This document shows positions 49,643 to 60,960 of a stretch of 64,000 nt of DNA, one piece after another. The notes under the pieces are model-generated. The model was given only the letters and a program-made list of their open reading frames with translations, made no database searches and was not told the DNA's origin. The DNA is from Pempheris klunzingeri (taxonomy: Eukaryota > Chordata > Actinopteri > Acropomatiformes > Pempheridae). How positions within the stretch are numbered: position 1 is the first letter of the stretch; the number at the start of each line of letters is the position of its first letter. Both the position numbers and the translations under genes were made by a program. The DNA is taken from contig NC_092031.1 in the NCBI RefSeq assembly GCF_042242105.1, forward strand, positions 16,956,162 to 17,020,161, written 5' to 3'.

Positions 49643-52600
49643 GAACCCCCCCATCCCCACACTCCCCTCCTCTTGTTCATCAGTATCCAGAGATTGTGAT
49701 AAACTCCAGCTTGGCTCACGCCCCTCCTCGGCGCCCCCCCCCCCCAGCCCCTCTGCTGTAATGCTGTTTCCAAGGTAAACCCTGGCCCCATCTGCTACAA
49801 TACTTCTGTTTTCATAACTTTTCCTCTCTGCTCTTTCTTCTCTCCCCTCTGCTCCTGTTTACTTCTAACTCCCCCCCCCCCTTGCTCCCCACCATCCATT
49901 TTGTCTCATCACCCACCACCTCTGGGCTCCTCTCCTTCTCTGCCTCCTGTCTCCTTCACAGTTCATTGGGAGGGGGGTCATACAACGCAACCTAAACACA
50001 CACAAGCGCACACAGATATTAACACTATCTGGTCATTTGGGCCACCCACCTTTACAACCCAGACAGAGCAAATCTCTCCCCAGGAAAGACAAGTCCACCG
50101 TCTGTTTGTTCAGGACTTTTGTTTCTTGACATCTGACATGCTGTTTTGGGTTCTGCGAGTCGCCCCATCCTCCTCCAACCCCTTCAACCTTGTTTTTCTT
50201 TTCTCCTATCTGCCACAAAAGGAGGAAGAGCGAAAGGTGAAAAGGAGGCGAGAGAGCGAGAGAGCGAGAGAGTAGCAAGAGGAGAAAGGGGGGTGAAGAT
50301 TAAAGACCCTAGATGAACGATGACCCCCGTCCTGTTGCCGTTCTGACACGCATAGCTGGAATACCCCGGGAACATCCCCCAGAAACCCTCCAGCATCAGC
50401 AATGCAGGCAAAGCTATTCTTCCCGTCATGATTTTATCTCATTTCAAAGACATTTAATGTAACTTATCTGAGAGCTCATTCCTCAGATGTCACTGAGACA
50501 TTTCTCGAGACATAGTTGTTTTTTAACTGGTTCTAATTACCTGGAAAAAATGCCTTTGTAGTCTAAACTCCTGATTAGGTTGTGGCTTAACATCCCCCTG
50601 GAGACTCGCACTTCATACAACAAAAGCCCACCTCTCCGCCCCAACCCCTGCCCCCCTGTAAAAACATCACTGGAAACACTTTGTTTCGTGGTGCTAAATT
50701 TGGAGACGTTTGACAGCTTCGTATTTCACAGGCAGTATTTCATCGCCTGACACGCTGGCATCCATAACCACGTGCTGCAGAGCAGTCTGCAGCAAAAGGA
50801 AGAAACATATGGAATCAAATGGGTGATCTCTCACGTTGCCAAAATCAAGGCTAAGGGACACTTCAGAGTTTATTAGGAGTTTACTTGCTCTATCAGACAG
50901 CGTTGATTGTGGCTTCGATATCTCCTTTTTTTTTGTTTTTGAACTCTTTTCTTTATCCAATACAGGATGACATGTTAAAAAAATACATAAACCTCCAAAA
51001 TTCTCCCCTCCAATCCTCCGACATACATAAGCTGCTTGCATTTCATGGGAGAGGAACGTAAAAGTAAGATTAATAAGAGTAAAGAAGAAACAGCAAAAAA
51101 AAAGAAATGAATAAATAAAACAGGGTACAGTAGGAGTAGACAAATATTACTTTCGAGAAATGCAGGACAATAATTATCCAGGTTCAGGCATCAATATACT
51201 CTAAATATACTAGCAGGTCACCATCGTATGTCAAATGGTAGTTTGACAAACCCCCCCCCCGGTTGACCTCTGGGCAGATCTCGTCCCAGCTCTCTGTGGG
51301 AATTGGTTCCACTAATTGTTGCTAATTGTCCCATTTTGTTATACCGTAGTAGAGTTCGGGCTGATCCAAATGCATTATACATTAGAAAGAAATAGTTTTT
51401 GCCCATTGAATCACAAATTTGTAGATTATTCAACAGCTTTTTAACTGCCTCAGGAGCCTGGATCTTATTGAGGTCATCCTCTTTGTGTAGAATATGACCT
51501 AAATAACTGTAGAAATCTGTCTGAACTAACTAACTAACTTTCTTAATTGGCTTCATTATTAGCCTTGAATAATCAAAGAGCTTGTGCAGATAAATTAACC
51601 CAAATATTAAGCAGTTCCTAAAACCTGTGTCCATGTAGACCACATGGGAGTAAGGGCTGAAATAGGGAGAGGGAAACCATGTTTTTTTGGCCATCTTTCC
51701 AAATTGATTTCAATCCATTTGTTGTTGTTCTTTTCTCTGTTCATTCTCTCCAAGTATGTTTCAAGAAGGGCAGCTCTGCTAAGTCATGCTGACTGGCTGA
51801 TTTAGCTACTTTATTTCTAATTCAGCAGTCTGCTAAGGGTCTCTTAGTAAAAGAATGTGCTCGAATATTGTCTCTGCAGCCTCTGCACTATATTGGCTTT
51901 AAGTCAAAAACTAATGTGGTCTTGGTGACTTAAACTTTTGGATTACATTGGATCCTTGTTGCTACCTTACAGCGTTTCCAAGTGGTATTGTTGCACTGCT
52001 GTTGCAAAGACAAACTGATTGGCATTTTCAAACATTCACTCATCTGTCTACTTAACAACTGCTTGATCCTAACAGGATATAGTAACTCTCACCACTGCCA
52101 ATTTTAGAGGGCCACTGCAGTCAAGCATGTTCTTTGTTTAGATTGTCAAATCCCCATCTCAGTGCTATGATACAGGCATCTGGTTGTATTAAAAAGTAAG
52201 GAGTTTGTGTTATATTCTGATTCTGCACTACTAGTAGCTATAGTGTTCAAAGCAAGAAACAACTATTAGAATCCCAAGCTGAACTAGAGACCCGGATTTC
52301 GATGCTATGAAAAAGTATTAATAAGTTAGGCAGGTTGTATTATTCACTGATCAAGCAGAAAGAACCCCGACTAAATGGAGCATTGCTTCTGCACTGGTTG
52401 ACTCACTTCCTTTGTGCCATAATTCGAGCCTTCATTTTCCTGGGAGATCATATCCAGTGGCGCAGTGAAAGGGAGGCTTAATGGGAACCGATCTAAACGC
52501 TGATGGTGTCATTATTCTGTAGCCTTTACACTGTGCAATCAGCATTTACTTCATAATGATAAGTTAAAGCTAAAAAAAGCTGTCCTCTTCCATTTTAACT

Positions 52601-53439
52601 GGGAAGCTAGTTGTCTACTTGCCCTCGAGGCATGATCACAATATCTTTGGCAGCTCACTCAATTTTTTTCATAGAGCAAAGAGTCTAGGGCCCTCTAAGC
52701 TTCCCTCAAAGGTGTCGATGAAGCTGCTCTATGCTGCGCTTTATGCTGCTGCTCTAACTTCTTTTTTTTTATTTTCCATCTCTACTTTTATTTGGTTGTT
52801 TCTGTTCTGGTGTGGTGTGAGAAATAATGCGAACCCCGAGGCAAGCCTTTGCACAGTCCCACAGTATAACCAGACGGATCCGGACGTGTGTCGACATCTA
52901 GATAAAGTCGGATTTCAGCTTTAACAAACTGTGAAAAGGCTTCATTGTTGAGAGGCGATGCATTAGGTCTCCATCTCTTAGAAGTGGTATCATGCCCTAA
53001 ATTCCACATGAGGGTCAGTGAAGTATGTTCTGAGAGTGGTATTGGAAGAATTACACTTTCTACTATTCTGTGACCTTCAGACTTAGGGGTGAAAAAGTGC
53101 TTTATACAGGAATCAGACAAATGCCTATTAAAGTATAGCGTATAGTTTCCCATCTCCTCAGAGGTCACCACACATCGATCGCATCCTTTTCAATGCAGTG
53201 ACCCTTCAGTGCTTTGCTCGTTCTGGTAGTGGCCACGTTACGCTTATCCTCAGATTGTAAGTGGAGCTTCTCACTCTTATCGAGAAAAGAATTGTCTTAA
53301 TGAAACCTGCATCATTTCAATTAGGTGCACATGCATTTCCAACCCCTCTTCTCCTTCCTGACGCATTTTAGTAGTAAAGCGTCTTATCAGTACTCCTTTC
53401 CGGTGTTCACTCATCATATTGATACTTCAAAATTAGGAG

Positions 53440-53828
53440 TTTATTCTTGTCTTGTAGAGATCAGATGTGTCCAGGGATCACCAAAGTCAAAGGCACATCA
53501 TGTTCATGGTGGCATTAGAGGAAAAGTCAGGGTATCACAAAGTCTGTTGGATCCTCTGGGGAGCACGAATGTTGGCACAAAATGATGTGCCGGTTCATCT
53601 GATAGCTGTTAAACATTTTTCCCGAATAAGTGAATAAGCTGGTGGCTGTGCAGGAAAAGTCAGAGGTTCACCAAAGTCATTAGGATTCATCCTCAATGGA
53701 TCGTATATATCCGAACCATATTTCATAGCAATCCATTCAACAGTGTTTGAGCTATTTCAGTCTGGACCAAAGTGATGAACTAAGTGACCTTGCCGTCCAT
53801 GGGGCCTTGCTGCTAGCATGACTAAAAA
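53440..53828 (+). repeat. Teleost interspersed repeat ('caccaaagtcattaggattc' family)
   Basis: Recognisable text in order: 'caccaaagtcattaggattc', 'catttcatagcaatccattc', 'tgagctatttcagtctggac', 'ccttgccgtccatggggcct', 'tgctgctagcatgacta'. A partial duplication of the first part occurs upstream near 53470-53585 ('gatcaccaaagtcaaag', 'ctctggggagcacgaatgtt'). It is non-coding, decayed, and in the same family as the fragment near 17.95 kb. Confidence 0.6.
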
Positions 53829-54869
53829 AGGACCAGATGTACACAGAGTACATCTGCAGCCTGCATGCAATAATAGGATTATTCCGGAAAAATATTAATC
53901 AGGATGTTTTCGTAGCTTTGACAAAATTGTTTCGTAAGAGGGCATTGCCAGTAAAAGATGTTACATATGGCATGATACACCAAATACTTTCAGCATACTT
54001 GGAAGTGAGAAAAGGCCCCAGAAGGAATCTGGAACCTCCACATGTCTTATTATCTTGTTTACTATTCCTGGGTATCAGTTTATTTTTATCCTTTTGTTTC
54101 CCAGCAACACTGACCAACAACAGCCAGAGTCACTCATGGGTATAATATAAATCTAGCTTCCTGGAATTGCAACGCAAAAATGTAAAATATTTAAGGGAAT
54201 GTTAGACCAAGAATCCTAACTGTGCTGTAGCATGTGTGTTTCATTAATGAAATGAAATACAGATGCATCAGTGGATGGATTTGTTTGTATCCATGCTGGC
54301 GTAATAACGGTTCTGTTTCCCAATGGTTGATGATTTCAGCAAATATTTTTAAGCAAAGCTGCTGATGATAAATACACTCAAAAACCTACAGTGTGAACAC
54401 TACAGCCGCTGTACCAGTAGGAATATTTCTTCGGTGGTGTATTCCTGTTATTTTCATGCAACACTGCCCAGAAATATGCAGCGTGATTTCACATTGGGAT
54501 TTTTCCAACGCAGGTGTTTTGAAGTGACATTAGCATAAAGCACATCAGGGATCGAACACATCAGAGGTAAACATCTGAAGTAACATCAGTCCCTCAGAAT
54601 CAAAGCGTGAGGACTTATTTTCCTCGAATCCACTTCTTTTCTGAGCCGACACTTTGCATACGTTCAATAATCTTGCAGGGACAATAATCTATTGACGATA
54701 AGGCAGAAAGACCACTTCATCCTCTGAGAGATCTTAATGCTATTGATACATAAGACTTGTGGTATTTTCATTTAACATATTGTGGCAAATGTGAAAGAAT
54801 CCAGTTCTCTAATTGTCTACAACACAAAACCCTTCTCAGAATGACATTTCTCAGGATTTGCTTATGGCT

Positions 54870-55700
54870 GCAGGTGGATCATGACGGGGCAGCACACGGC
54901 GCTGGAGAAACACATTTCTGACCCCCGAACCATCAGCATCACCTCCCCTCAAGGCTGCGTCCTCAACCCCTTGCTCTTCTCCCATCAACACAGAGAGCTC
55001 CTCCAGTCATCAGTTTGCAAGCTTCTGAAAGTCAAGAATGACACCACCCTCATTGGGCTCGTCTTCTTGGAAGGGGTGAGTCCGCCATCTGATGGGAGAT
55101 TAACCATCTGTTGATCTGGTGTGAACAAAACAACTTGGAGCACAACACTTGACGGCGGGGATGGTTCTGAATTTCAGCCTCATCTGCCTCCTGAGCACCG
55201 TCATCACCCAGGATGTCAAGTGATGGCCGAAAATCTGTTCCCTCACCAACTAGGCACAGTAGAGGATGTACTTTCTGTGGCAGCAGAACAAGCTCGACCC
55301 TCCAAAATCAATAACGGTGGACTTCTTCACGGCCATCCTCACCTCCTCCATCACCAACTGGTACACTGCTGCCCCTGCCAAGGACAAGAGCAGACTGCAG
55401 CGCATCATTCGCTCTGCTGAGAAGGTGATTGGCTGCAATCTGCCATCTCTCCACAGCCCGCTCGCCTCCAGGGGCCTGAGGCGAGCGGGAGAGATTGTGG
55501 CCGACCGATCCCAGCCCAGACACAAACTCTTTTAGACACTCCCCTCCAGCAGGAGACCGCAGTCCATCAGGATCAAAACCTCACACCACAACAACAGTTT
55601 CTCCCTGACTGCAGCTGGCCTTTTCAGCAAGGCCTCATTAAGCTACATGGACTCTACACATTACATTATCATCATTATCATCTCTGTAGACTGCAAATAT
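54870..55700 (+). mobile_element. Decayed LINE (L2/Rex-like) with reverse-transcriptase remnants
   Basis: Fragments of a reverse transcriptase and its C-terminal part appear in order but in shifting frames. They are ISITSPQGCVLNPLLF near 54935-54982, NDTTLIGLVF (the degraded -DDT- region) near 55040, and then FFTAILTSSITNWYTA and LQRIIRSAEKVIGCNLPSL from about 55325 to 55450. A last piece reads SRGLRRAGEIVADRSQP at 55467-55520. The order and text match the 3' half of teleost non-LTR elements. Frameshifts and a truncated 5' end show it is inactive. Confidence 0.75.
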
Positions 55701-56708
55701 AAACGTATACTTTATACTGTAAACATTTATACTTTCCTTGGCCAATATTTTGCACTTTCCATCCTTCTCAGTGTTTCAAACACTGCACACGTCGCTTCAT
55801 TTAAAATAAATGTTTCTGTTTTCTATCTATGATTCATGACTTTTGCAGTACTTGGGTCTTTTTTTTTTATAAGTGAAAGTGAACTTCTATACGTTCTTAT
55901 TTTAAATTCCTTATTTTGTTTGATCTTCGTATGGGTGAAAATCCTGTATTTGACATTTCTCCTGTTCAATTATCTCCTACAGGCAACCAGCACATACGGT
56001 ACAGTACCAAAGGTAGCAGTAGGAACTGATATCAGAGACAGAATTATTCTGAGAGCTCGCTCACTGTGAACGTGCCTGACTTGGTGAATGTGAAAAGGAG
56101 AATTGCTGACGACATTTTACCCCTGAGAGGTGAGTGACAGCAGCAAGCCTGGGAATTTCCACTGGTGAGAAAGCATGCCTCACAAAAAAATCCCCAGAAT
56201 CTGTTTCTTGTCAAAACCCCCCCACACACACATCCAAAGCTAGTAAAACTAGTACTACCACAGTGTAAACATAGGCCATTAAAGTACTTAAGTGGAAGCA
56301 CTCAGGTAGTTTAGTCCGCAAGAATGCAATATATATTATAAAGTGATCACATGTTGTCTGTGCAGAATTACTAAGGATAGTTCTCTATCTAAAAAAGTGC
56401 AATATTTCTCTCCAAACAGAAACGCTAAGGTAAAGTTAAAGTATCTTGAATTTTTATTTAAGCGCAGTACATATAAATGTGTCTGGTTGAAGCACACGTA
56501 ATAATCATGCACCACCTCTCCTCAGACACCTGAGGGAGAGTTGGGCATAAATATATAAAACAGCTTGAAGCACATCACTGATTCTGCCATCTTTTCTCCT
56601 TTACATTCTTCTTAATACCTCACCGATTTCAGATTAGATTTTTTTTCCCCCAACTGCTTGATTCAGCCTTGTATCCCTGATGATACAATGAAATGCTCTT
56701 ACGCTTTA

Positions 56709-56710
<2 letters not shown>

Positions 56711-56746
<36 letters not shown>
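56711..56746. repeat. (GT)18 microsatellite
   Basis: A perfect run about 90 bases upstream of the candidate slc39a11 promoter boxes. Confidence 0.95.
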
Positions 56747-56747
<1 letters not shown>

Positions 56748-56838
56748 TAACCTTTTCCAGACCCCTCTTTTTTGAAAAAGCTCTTTTAGAGATTGAAGTC
56801 ACTCACACTGCTGCTGCTGCAGCTGTCAAAGTCATTGA

Positions 56839-56938
56839 CCAATAGGCTGCGAGGAGAGGCGGGGTTTTCTCTGTCATATCTACGTGTACCAGGAAGTAGG
56901 AAGTAAATACAGAGGAGTCGAGGTGCCACTGGAAGGAA
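56839..56938 (+). promoter_or_regulatory. Candidate slc39a11 promoter and untranslated exon 1
   Basis: A CCAAT box (56839-56843) is followed by a GC box (GGCGGGG, 56858-56864). A stretch ending in GGAA and a consensus GTAAGT donor (56939-56944) then follows. The arrangement fits an NF-Y/Sp1-type TATA-less housekeeping promoter with a short non-coding first exon. The first coding exon of slc39a11 lies 1.7 kb downstream on the same strand and starts only 10 bases before its ATG, so an upstream leader exon is required. The start site itself is inferred. Confidence 0.5.
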
Positions 56939-57284
56939 GTAAGTAAACCTGTAACTAATGTGAAAAATTACCGATAACATAAACTTAGCGCAACTTTAAA
57001 ATATGCCGAATGAATGCATGTTGTTGTAACACCATAGACACAGTTTGAGCGGAGGAAAACAGTGCTGTTTTATAAAATAAGGCGGGAAAGCATTTAAAGT
57101 CAGCCAGTCTCATTTAGAGTTTGTCACCTCAGTTGCATGTATTGAGCAGTGCACAGCTCCACCACGTAGTGCAGCGTTGATGAAGCCACATTGAAACACG
57201 CATCATAGCCGTTTGTCAGGTGTCAGCTAAAGCTAAATGCCGGCTATCACATGCTCTGCTAACATTCACAGCTGATTCTACATT

Positions 57285-57480
57285 TGTAATAAACTTTATT
57301 TATATAGCACTTTTCAAAACGACAGTAACAAAGTGCCTCACAGATCGTGATAAATAAAATAAAATACAGAAGCAGTAACTGTAAATAAAACCATACAAAA
57401 ACAGAAACAGGGGCACAAAAAGGAAACAAAATGCAAGACAAATAAAACCAACAGGAGTTGAGCAATAAGTTCTAAAACTG
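57285..57480. repeat. Teleost repeat with 'tttatttatatagcactttt' motif
   Basis: The text 'aaactttatttatatagcac' and 'acagtaacaaagtgcctcac' is a hallmark of a repeat tail very common in fish genomes (shared by SINE- and LINE-type elements). An AT-rich tail follows. It lies in the presumed intron 1 of slc39a11. Confidence 0.5.
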
Positions 57481-58678
57481 CCAGCGTGTGCAAGTGAGTT
57501 TTTCAAAGTTTAATGAGAGGAATGTCAATATTTGTCAGTGGTATTTACTGTAACATGTAGAGTTGTCAGTCGTCAGTGCTTCATGAGAGCAGCTTTGAGG
57601 GGTAAATATTCCCATTGCATGTATTTTTTTTATCTAAGAGATCATGAGAACATCATTTGATGGTAACATCAAATGCAGCCTACATTGGCGACCACTTCCA
57701 GCCGTCACAGCACACGTTCACATCTACTGCATATGAAAGTGAAAAGGCGCCATTTTAAATGTGACTTTTCGACACGAGGATTAACACGTGCTGGTGGCTG
57801 ATGTTAGTTAGTTTTAGGCAGATACTGCTCCATTACAGACGAAGCTCGTGCAACTGTTACGTTACATTTCAGCATTTGATATTATCCAGTAATAGTCGAT
57901 TGTGATCACGGCGTCCACTTTTCAGTAAGTCACATAGACTTGCCTTGAAGCACCCGGCCTGTGGAGGCCACGTTCGTTTAGGCGAATGTAAACCTGTGGC
58001 TTAAATACTTCAAAGTTCAGGTGTTTTTACGTATGAGGGACAAAATGATCATCTCAGTAACAACAACACCTACTGTATATTACATTTCCTGTAATATGCA
58101 GTGGGTGTATAATGAGAATCATCAACATATCTTAGGCTGTATCAGTTAGTTGAGAAGCGATGGGCCAACCTCAACAGGTCTGCCTACACAGATGCAAATG
58201 AAAACTTCCAGGACATTAACATCCTGAGCAAACAGGATTTTACTGTTGTTTTTTTGTGTGCTGAACCAGACGCTGTGGGCGTGTTTCAGGTGTTTCAGAC
58301 TAGTAATGTGAGGGCTTAAAGGCTCAAGTGATTTAAGATGAGTGAGCCTAAGTATATTAACTCCTGCTTTTGGATAACGTTCTCTTGGCATTCTTGTCTA
58401 TCAAAGGTATAAGCTTCCTAAAAGTATTAGACTTGCGTTGCTTTCACATCTCAAAACTAATAACTGTCATCAAATGTATCGTAAATACCAGCAACTAGAT
58501 CCTGTAGGCCTTTTTAAAATGAGGGCAGGTACTAGAAGATTTGAATACAACTTTTTTTTTGCTTTCCTCAAGTCTTTCAGGAACGAAAAGAACAAGATAT
58601 CATCTGCTGCATCCTCCTCTATAGCGTGAATGTGCCATTGCATAAGTTTGATTATGTGTGTTTTCCAGGTCTGGCACC

Positions 58679-60142
58679 ATGCTGGAAGGCTACAGCCCTA
58701 TGACCCAGGCCCTGCTGGGGACTCTGTTCACCTGGGGTCTGACTGCTGCCGGAGCAGCCCTGGTGTTTGTCTTCTCCAGCCGACAGGTATTGTGTGAACC
58801 CAGTGCAGACAGACGGAGCTTGAGTAAACACTTTACACATTGTTTTAAAGGAATAGTTGGCATTTTGGCAAATATGCTTAGCCGCCGGTTCAAGAAAGCA
58901 AATAAGGCTTTTTCCCCAAGTGTCACGCGATTTCATTAAATGTGGATGTTCATGTTCTACAATGTCTACACTGCCCTCAAAGTGAAAGCAGCGCCTTAGC
59001 AGAGCAGCAGCAGCGTCACTGCTCCGCCTATGTCTGGACAGGATGCATTCAGGGTCACCCGCATTCTGGCAGCGCTCACAGCCCGACACAGAATCACTGT
59101 AGTCAGTCATGTGCATAAAACTTAAAGCTTTTTTGGATCTCTGAGACGTGCGTGAGACTGATGATGCAAAAATGCGACTGAAATGCCTCCTGTGTAGACA
59201 AGCTGTTACAAAAAAATTAATAAATGGCATAATTTGCGGGGAATAATGTGTGATAATGCTGAGATTTTTTTTTCTTTTTACGACTAAAACTTGGAATAAT
59301 GGATATTTAAATGTAAAATGATGGAGAATCAACACAAAGGAAGTGTATTTGAATTCAAATACGATTGTTTAATAGTATCTTCTCTCCTCTGTGAGCTACA
59401 GATCAGGCCTCTAATTAGGAAACATAGACTGAGACAAAGCTTTTTCAGATCTGTAGGGTTGCAGTTCTACCTACTATGTTTTATCCCACAGTGTTCTAAG
59501 TGTACACGTTTCACGGACTGAAATAATAAAGGTGCTGATGTGCTGACGGTGGCACGTCTGATGCAGCAACTTTAGTTCCTACAAACTTAGCTACACTTTT
59601 GTTTTAATCTATTATTTTTTTCTGCCTTTACTGATGATGCACATTATCTATGGCAGCAATACAGTCGTAGGCAGTGGAATATGAAGCGTGTGGTTTGGAT
59701 TAAGAGCAGCGGAGCTTGAAATCACTGCCAACGAGACGGAAAGTAAACAAAGCGCAGCTCCATTAATTGCATTCATTTGAATAAATACATTTTTTTTACA
59801 GCACCAATCTAAACACAAAATTAGTCGGATTTATCGGTGATGAAATAATCAGTACATGTGAACCACATGTTATCTACATCATTACAACATGTTTTTAAAG
59901 TATTCGTGGAGCTGAGGATTTCCACTATAACTGCGAGAGAGTGTGTTATGTTACATCACGTCAAACCCGTCTACAGAGTGGTTTTGCCTGTAGATGCCCG
60001 TTTCGTTATCTTTGAACCTCTGACTCTCAGGACATGTTGTGTTATTCCGAGTTAAGTCAACAGTAAGAGGTTTACAATCTCTATTCCTGTCTGTCCTTTA
60101 CAGAAGCGCATCTTGGATGGAAGTTTAGGCTTTGCAGCTGGG
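58679..60142 (+). CDS. slc39a11: Zinc transporter ZIP11, 5' part (exons continue beyond window)
   Basis: ZIP11 is a ZIP-family metal transporter that moves zinc into the cytoplasm, reported on Golgi and nuclear membranes. Two coding exons are visible. The first runs 58679-58786 (exon starts at 58669 after TTTTCCAG, donor GTATTG, 36 codons, MLEGYSPMTQALLGTLFTWG...). The second runs 60104-60142 (13 codons, KRILDGSLGFAAG, donor GTGAGT). Phases are 0 and 0. The sequence follows the human N-terminus closely: ALLGTxFTWGxTAAGAALVFVFSS, then RILDGSLGFAAG, so the first membrane helix is complete. In human the next residues are VMLAASYWSLL; no exon encoding these was found before 64000, consistent with this gene's very long introns. 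Gene order next to sstr2 matches human chromosome 17. Confidence 0.92.
58846..58890 (+). repeat. MITE end fragment in slc39a11 intron
   Basis: The text 'ggaatagttggcattttggc' followed by 'aaatatgctta' matches the terminus of the element in sstr2 intron 1 (GACATTTTGGGAAATACAC type). It starts 60 bases past the donor of the first coding exon. The right end was not recognised. Confidence 0.5.
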
Positions 60143-60166
60143 GTGAGTTCAGTTTCATTTGCACTG

Positions 60167-60168
<2 letters not shown>

Positions 60169-60224
<56 letters not shown>
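60169..60224. repeat. (CA)27 microsatellite beside a slc39a11 donor
   Basis: A perfect AC/CA run of about 55 bases on the sense strand, starting 27 bases past the end of the second coding exon. Confidence 0.95.
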
Positions 60225-60226
<2 letters not shown>

Positions 60227-60604
60227 TACAGCACAGGTTAGAAGATGCTGCGATGTGTTGGGTTTTTTCCACATTTGATTTTGGCAGGCTGAGTTGCTTC
60301 CAGATACTTCCAGATGCCACACTCATTCATAAAAGTCTGAGATAAATGTTCCCCTTAAGGGATTCTTGGCCTTATCATGTCTAAACAACGTATTATACTG
60401 CAATAACAAACCTTACTATCTGACTCTCACAATTACATTTTTCAATTTCCTGAGGGAGAAGTAGTTCACGGTGGATATATATCAAGAGTCTCAGAGTAGA
60501 CAATCTGAAGCGGATCTAAACTAGCACCAAAATATTGAAAATGATCATGTTCTGTATCTTTTCTGGGATTCAGGGGAGTTGGATTTTATCGCAAGTTCAT
60601 GGAA

Positions 60605-60960
60605 GAAGTAAACAGCTACACACTTTGTGCCTTAAAATCAAATAACAAAGTGATTTATAGACATAGATATGCAGGGCCCTTCTGGGGGATCTCAGGCAGT
60701 GGTCAGGCTCATAGGGAGTCAGCAGATCACAGATATAGGCTGTAGCCTGACCACGCAAGGCTTTAAAAACAGCAGAATATTAAAATCAATCCTAAAACTC
60801 ACAGGTAACCAGTGAAAGGCAGCAAGGATTCGTGCAATGTGATCACATCTGTAAGTATGTGTTAAAAAGTGTTTTGTATCAGCTGCAGTCTGTGGATGTT
60901 GCAGGAGTCAGGTCTGGAGAGGATAAAAGCATCATTAGATAAGGCACCTAGACTACAGGA
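60605..60960. repeat. Decayed teleost interspersed repeat
   Basis: The text 'cacgcaaggctttaaaaaca', 'attaaaatcaatcctaaaac', 'acaggtaaccagtgaaaggc' and 'gtgcaatgtgatcacatctg' resembles a frequent fish repeat, possibly a LINE 3' part. There are no open frames. Limits are approximate. Confidence 0.45.

Larger units (their letters stand above)
49129..56830. other. Intergenic region between the divergent receptor and slc39a11
   Basis: No gene was seen. A pyrimidine-rich acceptor (TTTTCTCCCTCTCAG on the minus strand, ending at 49166) just upstream of the receptor ATG could mark a spliced 5' UTR. The stretch 49440-50400 is GC- and pyrimidine-rich, with a (CA) run at 49443-49461 and a (GT) run at 49619-49642, and could contain the receptor promoter. 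The 50.4-53.4 kb part shows nothing identifiable. A teleost repeat lies at 53440-53828 and a LINE relic at 54870-55700. A (GT)n is at 56711-56746. Confidence 0.45.

Noticed and set aside
55121-55535. Overlapping frames of 70-100 codons near 55.3 kb as a novel gene
   Set aside because: Their text matches the 3' part of a LINE reverse-transcriptase protein broken by frameshifts.
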